DNA of 64,000 nucleotides from Leptothermofonsia sichuanensis E412 (lineage in GTDB: Bacteria > Cyanobacteriota > Cyanobacteriia > Leptolyngbyales > Leptolyngbyaceae), in contig NZ_CP072600.1 in assembly GCF_019891175.1 (NCBI RefSeq), forward strand, positions 5,394,001 through 5,458,000, read 5' to 3'. Shown one piece after another: positions 53,973 through 62,381 of the stretch (positions are counted from its first letter, which is position 1; each line of letters opens with the position of its first letter). Both the position numbers and the translations under genes were made by a program. The notes beneath the pieces are model-generated. The model worked only from the letters and a program-made list of their open reading frames with translations, ran no database searches and was not told the origin of the DNA.

Positions 53973-54836
53973 ATGCAAGCAATTGAACTGAAGTTTCTGT
54001 TGAAATTACTGGGTTTTCCAAATTACCGGGCAAAAATCACAGATGACAAACTAAAGCCTAATAAGGGAACTACTGCCCCAGACCGGGACAGAATTTGTCG
54101 TGAACTCAGCAAGCGAGGTATTGTAAGTTACTCTCGCGAAGTCGGTAAGTTCAAGATTAACCCTACAGGAAAGAATTTGCTTAACGCAAACGATGCAGAA
54201 ATCCCCTTAACAGATGAGCACTTTAAGATTCTGAAAGCTTGTGAAAAAGAGACGATTACACCGGGCAAAGTAAAAGGTGTTGCCCCAGAAAGACGACAAT
54301 CTGTAATTCAGGACCTGGAAGCAAAAGGGTTGATCAAAGTTGAAAAGGAAGTAATTAAAGAGGTTTGGCTAAATGATAAAGGGCATGAATATCTGTTAGA
54401 AGATTATCTTCCTGGTGGGGGAGACCAACCTGCCATCAGCTTAAACATGCTGAAAAACTACCTTGTCTTTTTACGAAAAGCGGCCCAATTTTCTGCTGAG
54501 AAACCCACCACTCAAATGCCCTCCCGGGTTGAGGAGGATGCAAACTCCACTCCGATTTCAGACAAGCCTGACGATGAAACGATTCTGGCAACCATTAAAT
54601 CGTTGGATAAACAACTGAATACAGGTAACTATCTACCAATTTTTCATCTTCGCCAAAAGTTGCAACCTCCCTTATCCAGGGATGAGTTAGATCAGGCACT
54701 TTATCGCTTACAGCGGCAGAACAAAGTTGAACTCAGTTCTCTGGTGGAATCAATTCGCTACACACCTGAACAAATTGAAACTGGGATTCCTCAAGACGCT
54801 GGAGGTCCCCTGTTTTTCCTGGTTGTGAATGGCTAG
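53973..54836 (+). CDS. Multi-winged-helix protein, first gene of the cassette
   Basis: 287 residues from ATG 53973; a GTG at 53937 is also in frame. I predict three winged-helix units. The first (about 1-60) has ICRELSKRGIVSYSREVGKF. The second (about 65-140) has LTDEHFKILKACEKETITPG, VIQDLEAKGLIKVEKEV and VWLNDKGHEYLL. The third (about 205-265) is near the C-terminus: LDQALYRLQRQNKVELSSLV. An acidic, Pro-rich linker separates the second and third. Winged-helix proteins of this shape act as DNA-binding or bridging subunits of multi-protein ATPases. The next gene starts 58 bp later on the same strand. I do not recognise the family. Confidence 0.75.
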   Translation: MQAIELKFLLKLLGFPNYRAKITDDKLKPNKGTTAPDRDRICRELSKRGIVSYSREVGKFKINPTGKNLLNANDAEIPLTDEHFKILKACEKETITPGKVKGVAPERRQSVIQDLEAKGLIKVEKEVIKEVWLNDKGHEYLLEDYLPGGGDQPAISLNMLKNYLVFLRKAAQFSAEKPTTQMPSRVEEDANSTPISDKPDDETILATIKSLDKQLNTGNYLPIFHLRQKLQPPLSRDELDQALYRLQRQNKVELSSLVESIRYTPEQIETGIPQDAGGPLFFLVVNG

Positions 54837-54894
54837 ATCTGTAAGCACCCCAAGTTTTTGACCCTGTTCCAAAAATCCAGTTGGAGGCAGTAAC

Positions 54895-56847
54895 GTGGCA
54901 ACCATTGATGAAATCATTCAGCAGGAAGTGAACCCCTTTGATCCGGTCACCTTTAAGACTGGAAACTTCTGGCAGGAAGAGGATAACGACTTTGATTCAA
55001 CGGTCGAATCGATTCATCAAGAGGCGATCGACCAAATTACTCAAGTCGTCAATCAGGTTGCAAAAGATCACCATACCCGCACCATTCTGCTTGCGGGAGA
55101 TGTGGGTTCTGGTAAAAGCTATCTCCTCAAACGGTTAAAGCAAAGTCTGAATGATAAAGCCTTCTTTGTCTACATTCCGCCCTTTGTAGACAGTGATTAC
55201 ATCTGGCGGCATACCCTGCGAAAAACGGTTGACAGCCTGATGCACAAACCGGACGGGAAGGACGAGTCTCAATTGCTGCTCTGGCTTAAAAGTCTGTCTG
55301 TCTTCAAAGAAGGCAGTTTGATGAAAACACTCCTGGGTGAGCGAAATTTGTTTATTAATAATTTCCAGAGTGCTTACCCATCAGGCATCTTTCAGGCAAG
55401 AGAGTTTTTTGGGGTGTTGTTTGATCTGACAAATCCAGAGCTTTACTTCACTGCCTGTAGCTGGTTGCGAGGAGACGATCTGGATGAAGAGGATCTGAAA
55501 GCTCTAAAGGTAAAAAAATCCATTGATAGTGAGGCGGCAGCCCAGGGGATTCTGTCCAATTTGGGCAAAATCTCTGTTTCAACCTACCCGATTGTGCTCT
55601 GTTTTGATCAGGTTGAAAGTAAACAGTTACCAGATGGTTCAGCCGATATTCAACCTGTTTTTAACATCAGTACATCCTTCCATAACGAATATCTGAAGAA
55701 CTTTCTAATTATTATCAGCATTGTTACAAATACCTGGAAGCAAAATAGCGATCGCATCCAGCAATCGGATAAAGATCGAATTGAAAAGTCTATCCTCTTA
55801 AAACCAATTACCCTTGACCAGGCGGAATCACTCTGGGCAAATAGACTATCTCTATTGCATCGTCAGGCAGATCCAAAGCCTGAATCAAATATCTACCCAT
55901 TATCTAGAGAAACTTTAGAAGACAAATTTCCCGGAGGCAAAACAACTCCTCGTCTGACGCTTGTACTGGGACAGAAATTATTTTTGCATCACAAGCTAGA
56001 TGGTGAGGAACCCAAACCGGATACAGTCGCTTTCTTTAAACTCTTATGGGAACAGGAACTTAGAAAAACTGAACAGAAAGTAACCAGAATTCGCCATTTT
56101 TCTGAACCGGAATTAATCTCAATGTTGAGCAGAGCGTTGACTGCTCTACAGGTAAAAGAAATTCGGCTAAAGCTCCTACCCAGTAAGGCATTTGCCAGCT
56201 ATTCTTTCGCCTACCAGGATCCCAGGCAAAATAGAAAGACGGGTCTTGTCTGGGCAGAAAATCCAGGTACATCGTTTTTCCACACAATGAATGCCTGTCA
56301 AAAAGTTATGGAAGAGAAAAAATGTCAGGCATTATGCCTCATTCGGGCAGAAGGGATCGGCAAAGCCAATAGCAAGAGCTACGGTACTTATAAAAAGATT
56401 TTCATTGATGGAGCGAACAACCAGCACATTAAACCAGATCTTGAGTCGGTTCACTATCTGGCAACCTACGATCGCCTGGTCAACTCCGTCCATTCACAGG
56501 AACTGGTTGTTGCGGGAGAAACGATTAACCTCAGAGAGCTTGAAACGCTGGTTCGGAATGCGGAGGTATTAAAAGAATGCCGTCTTCTGCAAGATTTGGG
56601 GATTTATCCTCCCATCAAACCTCCTCCACTAGATCGAGAAAAAGAGTTTCTCCTGAGTTTTATTAAAATCCACCACTTAATCGCAAGAAGGGTTGCCGCT
56701 CAAAATACCACCAGCCAGTTCCCCCGGCTAAATGACACTCAAATGGAGCAACTGATTCAAGAGCTTTGCGAGGAAAATCTCATCAGAATTTTGGATGCAT
56801 CGGTGCCACTGGATGAACAAATTATCTGTTTAGTACCCAAACAGTAA
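54895..56847 (+). CDS. Large P-loop ATPase, second gene of the cassette
   Basis: 650 residues with a GTG start, supported by GGAGG at 54883-54887 seven bases upstream. Walker A is LLAGDVGSGKSYLLKRL (about residues 65-81), and Walker B is PIVLCFDQVE (232-241; Gln follows the Asp). A sensor-like IIISIVTNTW (272-281) and a helical lid (ILLKPITLDQAESLWANRL) follow, the layout of an AAA+/STAND-type ATPase such as ORC-like or BrxC-like proteins. The C-terminal ~240 residues contain KTGLVWAENPGTSFFHTMNA and a conserved-looking ALCLIRAEGIGKANSKSYGT, which I cannot assign; a nuclease-like or sensor role is possible. It ends with a helical segment. No transmembrane span. Confidence 0.8.
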   Translation: MATIDEIIQQEVNPFDPVTFKTGNFWQEEDNDFDSTVESIHQEAIDQITQVVNQVAKDHHTRTILLAGDVGSGKSYLLKRLKQSLNDKAFFVYIPPFVDSDYIWRHTLRKTVDSLMHKPDGKDESQLLLWLKSLSVFKEGSLMKTLLGERNLFINNFQSAYPSGIFQAREFFGVLFDLTNPELYFTACSWLRGDDLDEEDLKALKVKKSIDSEAAAQGILSNLGKISVSTYPIVLCFDQVESKQLPDGSADIQPVFNISTSFHNEYLKNFLIIISIVTNTWKQNSDRIQQSDKDRIEKSILLKPITLDQAESLWANRLSLLHRQADPKPESNIYPLSRETLEDKFPGGKTTPRLTLVLGQKLFLHHKLDGEEPKPDTVAFFKLLWEQELRKTEQKVTRIRHFSEPELISMLSRALTALQVKEIRLKLLPSKAFASYSFAYQDPRQNRKTGLVWAENPGTSFFHTMNACQKVMEEKKCQALCLIRAEGIGKANSKSYGTYKKIFIDGANNQHIKPDLESVHYLATYDRLVNSVHSQELVVAGETINLRELETLVRNAEVLKECRLLQDLGIYPPIKPPPLDREKEFLLSFIKIHHLIARRVAAQNTTSQFPRLNDTQMEQLIQELCEENLIRILDASVPLDEQIICLVPKQ

Positions 56848-56986
56848 CCAGATAACCGTGATGTGAACCTGGCAGCCAGGATCTCCGGCATCTCGTTGAT
56901 CTGCAAATTGGCTGAAGCAAATCTTACAGATACCAGGGATCTGGGGATGACTGCACACCGAAGATGAACAAGAATACTCCCTTTTA

Positions 56987-59566
56987 ATGCCCTATTTAAC
57001 CCAATCAACGGATATTCAGGTAGCCATTCATCAATTATCTGCCTATTCAATTCTCTGGTTGGATACAGAAACGGCTGAATGGTGGACACCCCACCCCAGG
57101 CTATCCCTGATTCAGGTACTGGCGAATCGGGATGATCTTAATGGAGATTCAGTTTATCTGCTGGATGTACTCAATCAGCCAGATCTGGTGCAGCTTTTCG
57201 TTGACCGAATCATGAGCAATGCCGAAATTGAAAAGGTCTTTCACAATGCCAGTTATGATTTGAAATTTCTAGGGAAAACAGATGCGAAAAATATTACCTG
57301 TACCTTAAAACTTGCAAAGCAACTCCCAAAAGCTGTTTTAGGAACCTCGAACTGTAAACTCAAAACACTGGCAAAAGAGCTTTGCCAGTTTACAAATGTT
57401 GATGCGGAACAACAGGGAAGCGACTGGGGCAGACGTCCTCTTGACGCAAAACAGCTACTTTACGCCAGAATGGACACAGTTTATCTGGCTCACGTCCATC
57501 AACATTTACTCAGGCTAACAACCCCAAAACCTCCTGAAACTGTGAGTAAAGCGAACCAAACCCAAGTGCCATCTTTCAGCGTTACCAAAGTTCGGGTTGC
57601 CTTTGAATGCGCTCGCCTGTTCTACTTAGTGCACCATTTCGGCGGAATGGCGGTCTTTCTCCCCAATGGGCAATCTGGTGGACTCGGTACTGCATTTCAT
57701 GATTTGTCGGATCAGTTTGTCAGGACGGCACTGAAAGAACCCCAGTTTCAGGAATTATTGAAGCCCGTACCTGACCACCTGAAGGCTGAGGAAGTGGCTA
57801 CCAGGATGCAAGAGCAGTTCTACAACCTGGTTTTCTTTCCCCATCTCCAGTCTGTGATTCAGCAAGATCCAGGTAAGGCAAATGCGCTCCATCAGCTCTG
57901 GCAGGGTTTAACGGGATTAATCGAGCGGTGGGCGCAATTGCTGGTGAATAATCGGCGTTACTGCTCTGCTGAGGAGGTAATCAGTAAAACCTTTCTGGCG
58001 CAGGAACTCAATGTTAAGCATCATTTTGCTTTACCCAACGGTGGTCAACAGTTGGTTAAAGGACGCTTCGATAGCCTGGTCTACGATTTCGAGAAGCATC
58101 GTCTTTGCGTGGTAGAGTACAAAACTTACCAGTCGCCCGATCAATCTGCTCAACTTGCTCAGGTTGCCCTTTATAGCTACATGCTGAAGGAACGGGTCGG
58201 GGTTCCGATTAACTCGGCTGTCTATAGTGTTTTGCCGGATTGGAAAGAATTGACATTTACCTGGGATGAACTGGAGCAGACGGTTCACCAAATGATTCCG
58301 CATCGATTACAGCAGATGCAACAGTGGGCAGCGTGGGAACAGGGACAACCTGATCCTCCTCCCCCTACAGCCCAATCTCATCTCTGCGAGATTTGTCCCC
58401 AGCGCACTAAATGCCAGACCTTTTTTACATCTACTGAACCCGAATCAAAAACGAAGACATCTAAAAAAGTTATCAATCCCAGACCCAGGCCCTCTGAGCC
58501 TGTCACCCCGTCTGTTACTTCAGAAATTGAAGCGATCGCTCACCAACTCGTCCAAACCCTTCAGGCATTTGGCATTGATGTAGAACATCAGGGGGTTGTG
58601 CTGGCTCCTGCATTTATTCGGGTCAAGCTGAAGCCCAATCTTGGGGTTAAAGTGGGTTCTATTCTCAAATCATCTAATGACTTGCGGGTTCAGCTTGGCT
58701 TGACCTGCCCACCCCTGATCGCACCCCAGGCGGGATACGTCAGCGTGGACCTGCCCCGTCCTGATCGTCAGGCAGCCTATTTTGATCGATACATTCAACA
58801 CCAGACCCTACCACCAACAGGACCGATTAAAATTGCCATCGGGGTTAACCTCGATGGTCAACTGCTGGAAGCCGATCTGTCTGACCCCAATACCTGTCAT
58901 TTCCTGGTGGGAGGCACCACAGGCAGTGGTAAGAGTGAGTTTTTGCGATCGCTCCTCCTCAGTCTCCTCATAAGACACGCTCCCAATCATCTCAAAATTG
59001 CCCTGGTCGATCCAAAGCGCGTCACCTTCCCAGAATTTGAACAGATGCCCTGGTTGTATCAGCCCGTGGTCAAAGACAGTGAGCAGGCGATCACTCTGAT
59101 GGAAAGTCTGGTGCAGGAAATGGATTCTCGCTATCGGCTATTTGAGGTAAACCAGTGCAATAGTCTGAGTAGCTATAACCAGAAATTTAATCAGCAACCC
59201 AATAAGTTACTGCCGCGCATCGTTTGCATTTTTGATGAATACGCTGATTTCATGGCAGAAAAGGAAACCGCTAAAGCACTGGAGTTAAGCATTAAACGAT
59301 TGGGAGCAATGGCACGGGCAGCTGGTATTCATCTGATCATTGCTACCCAGCGTCCAGAAGCAAAAATTGTGACTCCTGTCATTCGCTCTAACTTGCCCGG
59401 ACGGGTTGCCCTGCGGACTGCCAGTGAAGCTGATTCGATGATTATCTTAGGTGGCAGGCAAATTGAAGCAGCCTATCTGCTGGGGAAAGGTGACCTCCTT
59501 TATCAGGCAGGGGCACAACTGATGCGATTGCAAAGTTTATTTGCGCCCAACATAGAGCTTCCCTGA
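56987..59566 (+). CDS. DEDDy exonuclease - Cas4/RecB-like nuclease - FtsK motor fusion
   Basis: 859 residues, three enzymes in one chain. (1) Residues 1-178: RNase D/WRN-type 3'-5' exonuclease with WLDTETAEW (D26, E28), FHNASYDLKFL (D91) and YARMDTVYL (Y159, D163). (2) About 195-480: PD-(D/E)XK nuclease of Cas4/AddB type with GRFDS (D362), VVEYKTY (E377, K379) and QVALY (Q392, Y396); C208, C467, C470 and C476 (CEICPQRTKC) are placed like a 4Fe-4S cluster. (3) About 510-859: FtsK/SpoIIIE ATPase with Walker A VGGTTGSGKSEFLRSL (641-656), Walker B IVCIFDEYADF and the IIATQRPEA motif. It has no N-terminal membrane domain and no C-terminal gamma domain. Likely moves along DNA while degrading it. 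Confidence 0.88.
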   Translation: MPYLTQSTDIQVAIHQLSAYSILWLDTETAEWWTPHPRLSLIQVLANRDDLNGDSVYLLDVLNQPDLVQLFVDRIMSNAEIEKVFHNASYDLKFLGKTDAKNITCTLKLAKQLPKAVLGTSNCKLKTLAKELCQFTNVDAEQQGSDWGRRPLDAKQLLYARMDTVYLAHVHQHLLRLTTPKPPETVSKANQTQVPSFSVTKVRVAFECARLFYLVHHFGGMAVFLPNGQSGGLGTAFHDLSDQFVRTALKEPQFQELLKPVPDHLKAEEVATRMQEQFYNLVFFPHLQSVIQQDPGKANALHQLWQGLTGLIERWAQLLVNNRRYCSAEEVISKTFLAQELNVKHHFALPNGGQQLVKGRFDSLVYDFEKHRLCVVEYKTYQSPDQSAQLAQVALYSYMLKERVGVPINSAVYSVLPDWKELTFTWDELEQTVHQMIPHRLQQMQQWAAWEQGQPDPPPPTAQSHLCEICPQRTKCQTFFTSTEPESKTKTSKKVINPRPRPSEPVTPSVTSEIEAIAHQLVQTLQAFGIDVEHQGVVLAPAFIRVKLKPNLGVKVGSILKSSNDLRVQLGLTCPPLIAPQAGYVSVDLPRPDRQAAYFDRYIQHQTLPPTGPIKIAIGVNLDGQLLEADLSDPNTCHFLVGGTTGSGKSEFLRSLLLSLLIRHAPNHLKIALVDPKRVTFPEFEQMPWLYQPVVKDSEQAITLMESLVQEMDSRYRLFEVNQCNSLSSYNQKFNQQPNKLLPRIVCIFDEYADFMAEKETAKALELSIKRLGAMARAAGIHLIIATQRPEAKIVTPVIRSNLPGRVALRTASEADSMIILGGRQIEAAYLLGKGDLLYQAGAQLMRLQSLFAPNIELP

Positions 59567-59575
59567 TATAGTAGG

Positions 59576-59657
59576 GGCATTGCTGATTTCCGGTATAAAA
59601 ATAAGGCTGAATGATTTGGAACTTCATCCTAAATCATTCAGCTTTTTAGCAACGCTG
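59576..59657. repeat. Palindromic MITE-like element after the cassette
   Basis: Starts GGCATTGCTGA and ends TAGCAACGCT, the same ends as 12028-12108, with a strong central hairpin. It begins 9 bp after the stop of the fusion gene and supplies its terminator. Confidence 0.65.
59606..59647 (+). terminator. Intrinsic terminator of the three-gene cassette
   Basis: Arms GCTGAATGATTT and AAATCATTCAGC around a GGAACTTCATCCT-type loop, followed by TTTTT. It lies 40 bp after the last stop codon of the cassette. Confidence 0.85.
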
Positions 59658-59752
59658 ATATAGCAGGAGATAGGGAACCGAGGAAAATGGCGACGGGATC
59701 AGGCTTTCTCGAATCTATGTCGTCGAACCTATGTCACAGACTACCGGTCGGG

Positions 59753-60919
59753 TTAAAGCCTGCCCACGGCTGTTTCAATCCGTTGTAATGCCTCCTGGAT
59801 ATTCTCCAGAGAATTGGCATAGGAAAGTCGCAGATAACCGTCACCCCATTTGCCAAAGGCAGTTCCTGATAGGACGGCAACTCCGGCTTCTGCTAACAGA
59901 TAATCTGCCAGTTCATCACAGGACAGGGGAAGCCGGGTGACGTTGGGGAAGACGTAGAAGGCTCCGGCGGGTTTGAGGCAGTGAATGCCTTCAATCCGAT
60001 TCAATCCCTCGACGATCGCATCCCTCCGTCGTCTAAATTCTGCCACCATCTGGATGACGGCATCCTGGGGTCCTGTGAGAGCCTCGATGCCAGCAATTTG
60101 AGTAAAGGAGCAGGTGCAGGAGTTGGAGTTAATCATCAGGCGGGTGATGTGCTCAACAATGGGCTGGGGGGCAACTCCGTAACCCAGTCTCCAGCCAGTC
60201 ATGGCATAGGTTTTGGAGTGCCCGTCAAGCAGGATAGTACGCTCCTTCATGCCAGGAAACTGGAGGATGCTGGTGTGCTGTCCGTCGTAGATGATGCCGG
60301 AATAGATTTCATCGGCAAGGATGTAAAAGTCGTGTTCCTTAGCAAGCTGGGCGATCGCTGCCAGATCTTCCTCCGTCAGCAGTCCCCCGGTGGGATTTTG
60401 GGGAGAATTCAGGATTAATAATCTGGTGCGATCGGAAATAGCATCAATCAGGTCATCCATCCGAAATCGAAAATCGACTTCTTCTAGAAGAGGTAAGGAA
60501 ATAGCTTTAGCACCGACAAAATTAATAACAGATTCGTATACTGGGAAACCTGGATTAGGATAAATTACCTCATCCCCCGCATTTACTAATGCCATTAAGG
60601 TGAAGAAAATAATCGGCTTGGCACCGGGAGTCACGACTACTTCGTTGGGAAGTACCTCAATTCCCCTGGTTTTGGTGATGTGGTCTGCGATCGCCTGCCG
60701 AAACTCCATCAATCCAGCCGCGGGACCGTAGCCGGTATATCCCTGTTTCATCGCCTGACAGGCAGCCTCACAAATATTATCTGGAGTTGGGAAGTCGGGT
60801 TGACCAATTTCAAGATGAATAATGCTTCTGCCCTGGGATTCTAAATGTCTGGCTCTGGCAAGGACTTCAAAGGCGGATTCAGTGCCCAGACGGTTCATTC
60901 GTTCGGCAAATTTGATCAT
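59753..60919 (-). CDS. Class I/II PLP-dependent aminotransferase
   Basis: 388 residues, fold type I. The PLP lysine is in LLDGHSKTYAMTGWRLGY. Other conserved sites are EIGQPDFPTP, YGPAAGLMEFRQAIADH, NSPQNPTGG (Asn), ILADEIYSGIIYDG (Asp and Tyr) and YLRLSYANS (carboxylate-binding Arg). It belongs to the AspC/AlaT-like group that uses aspartate, alanine or aromatic amino acids; the exact substrate is not predictable. It lies 119 bp downstream of the indoleamine dioxygenase gene on the same strand, so a kynurenine or tryptophan aminotransferase role is a testable guess. Confidence 0.92.
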   Translation of the reverse strand: MIKFAERMNRLGTESAFEVLARARHLESQGRSIIHLEIGQPDFPTPDNICEAACQAMKQGYTGYGPAAGLMEFRQAIADHITKTRGIEVLPNEVVVTPGAKPIIFFTLMALVNAGDEVIYPNPGFPVYESVINFVGAKAISLPLLEEVDFRFRMDDLIDAISDRTRLLILNSPQNPTGGLLTEEDLAAIAQLAKEHDFYILADEIYSGIIYDGQHTSILQFPGMKERTILLDGHSKTYAMTGWRLGYGVAPQPIVEHITRLMINSNSCTCSFTQIAGIEALTGPQDAVIQMVAEFRRRRDAIVEGLNRIEGIHCLKPAGAFYVFPNVTRLPLSCDELADYLLAEAGVAVLSGTAFGKWGDGYLRLSYANSLENIQEALQRIETAVGRL

Positions 60920-60959
60920 GGTTAGCTCGCTTTTGGAATAGGGGTGAGGGGTTGTTCGT

Positions 60960-61020
60960 AGTATCCAGACCTCGGAGGTTTGTATCCAGACCTCGGAGGT
61001 TTTGAAAACCTCCGAGGTCT
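60960..61020. repeat. CAGACCTCGGAGGTTT tandem and inverted repeat
   Basis: GTATCCAGACCTCGGAGGTTT occurs twice in tandem (60961-60981 and 60982-61002), then the complement AAAACCTCCGAGGTCT (61005-61020). A perfect 16-bp hairpin is formed by 60988-61003 and 61005-61020. There is no T-run on either side in the right place, so its role as terminator is doubtful. Confidence 0.75.
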
Positions 61021-61038
61021 GAAGCTTTTTTCCAACTT

Positions 61039-62289
61039 TTAACTCAAAAGATGTTGGTGGCTTTCGTCGCGGTGTTTTTTCAGGTAATTCATGAAGGGGG
61101 TTCCTCCGGTGCCAATGTTGGGGTCGTTATGGGAGTGGGCAGCTTGCTGGTGGATGTAGCGGGCGGCAAATTCTAAATGTTTGGTTCTGAATTTTTCAAT
61201 CAGGGAAACACAATCGTTGTACAAATCTTTCAGTTCCGGTATCTGTTCCTTATGGGTTTCAACAAAGGAACGCAGGGTGGAACGTTGCTCAATGACTTCG
61301 ACAAAGGCACGGTGTTTGGGTGGCATATACTGGCGCATTTCCATCAGAAATTGCCACAGGATGTCGTGTTCGTGGGTGATGTTGAATAGGGCATCCATTG
61401 TGGGGACGATCGCGCTCTGGGCACCCGTTTCTCCCCGGAACTGTTGGGGGGTTCCCTGGTAAGCTTCGACGCCTTCATAAAGCAGTCCATCGGGGAGAGA
61501 GGGGTTATTTTTCCAGCCATGAATGTAGGGTCGCACGCGGTTGTAGTAGATGTAGGGGTCGCAGCCTTCAGGCATCCGGTTCATGGTGGTGTTGATTTCA
61601 GTCCAGGCGGTTCGGATGGTTTTCAGGGCGGGCATGAGGGCGATCGCGTTATCGCTGGCAATGGCTTCCAGGATTGAGGGGATGGTTGCCAGAGCAGGGG
61701 CGGCTTTGGCTTCTATGTCAATGTGGATCAGAATAAACCAGTCTTCATCCAGCCCGCCGAGGAAGTTCTGCCCAATGATGATGTTGCCGATGGCGATCGG
61801 TCTGGTTGCATCAATGCGGAGCCAGTTATCCATTGCGTAGGAAGCGTAGGATAAAACGGGAGGGCGTCCCAGGTGATGGGCAATCTGGTGGAAGGGAACT
61901 GCCAGGTTACGGGGCAGAACATTGACAGGAGGGGATTCGCCCCAGACGTAGGCGTGGGTGAGGTAGGCATACGCCTGCATGGCGCGGCGGAGTTGGAGGT
62001 CATTGAGCGAATGTTGCTCGATCGGAATTTCTGGGAGCCGTTGCAGTCTGTGGCGAATCTGTCCGAGGGTGAGCCATTTGGGTAGTTGGGAAGCAGTTGA
62101 CTGAATGGGTTGAAACGCTTCTGGTAGGGGGATGTTGACGGGGGGTTGAGGTGGCAGGAAACCGGTTTCCTGGTTGATCTGGTAATCTTCAAGGTTAAGC
62201 GAAAAGATGGGCTGTTCTTTAAATGTGGGGAGAACCATAATTTTATCAATAGAAATTTTGGAATGAGGCGGGGTCTGGCTGAAAGGCAA
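61039..62289 (-). CDS. Indoleamine 2,3-dioxygenase family heme protein
   Basis: 416 residues. Family hallmarks are LRRAMQAYAYLTHAYVWGES in the small domain and DWFILIHIDIEAKAAPAL in the large one. The proximal heme His lies in RTKHLEFAARYIHQQAAHS, followed by NIGTGGTPFMNYLKKHRDES. The family opens the indole ring of tryptophan (or related indoles) with O2 to give N-formylkynurenine. It is on the same strand as the acyl-CoA-synthetase-like gene (92 bp upstream) and the aminotransferase downstream. Bacterial IDO proteins are widespread but poorly characterised; some act on other indoles. Confidence 0.93.
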   Translation of the reverse strand: MPFSQTPPHSKISIDKIMVLPTFKEQPIFSLNLEDYQINQETGFLPPQPPVNIPLPEAFQPIQSTASQLPKWLTLGQIRHRLQRLPEIPIEQHSLNDLQLRRAMQAYAYLTHAYVWGESPPVNVLPRNLAVPFHQIAHHLGRPPVLSYASYAMDNWLRIDATRPIAIGNIIIGQNFLGGLDEDWFILIHIDIEAKAAPALATIPSILEAIASDNAIALMPALKTIRTAWTEINTTMNRMPEGCDPYIYYNRVRPYIHGWKNNPSLPDGLLYEGVEAYQGTPQQFRGETGAQSAIVPTMDALFNITHEHDILWQFLMEMRQYMPPKHRAFVEVIEQRSTLRSFVETHKEQIPELKDLYNDCVSLIEKFRTKHLEFAARYIHQQAAHSHNDPNIGTGGTPFMNYLKKHRDESHQHLLS

Positions 62290-62307
62290 CGGTGAAAGCG
62301 TAGACCT

Positions 62308-62368
62308 GGCTTGGGGGGCTGCCCCCCAAACCCCCCGACCTGGGGGACGGCTGCGTCCCCCAGACCCC
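62308..62368. repeat. Two GC-rich hairpins between the ligase and IDO genes
   Basis: TTGGGGGGC/GCCCCCCAA (loop T) and CTGGGGGAC/GTCCCCCAG (loop GGCTGC) lie side by side. Similar C-rich stems are frequent cyanobacterial repeats. Without a T-run they are not classic terminators, but may attenuate transcription into the IDO gene. Confidence 0.6.
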
Positions 62369-62381
62369 CTCCAGAACTACC

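Noticed and set aside
60960-61020. CCTCGGAGG hairpin as the IDO terminator
   Set aside because: No T-run follows the stem on the transcript strand; it is a tandem/inverted repeat rather than an intrinsic terminator.
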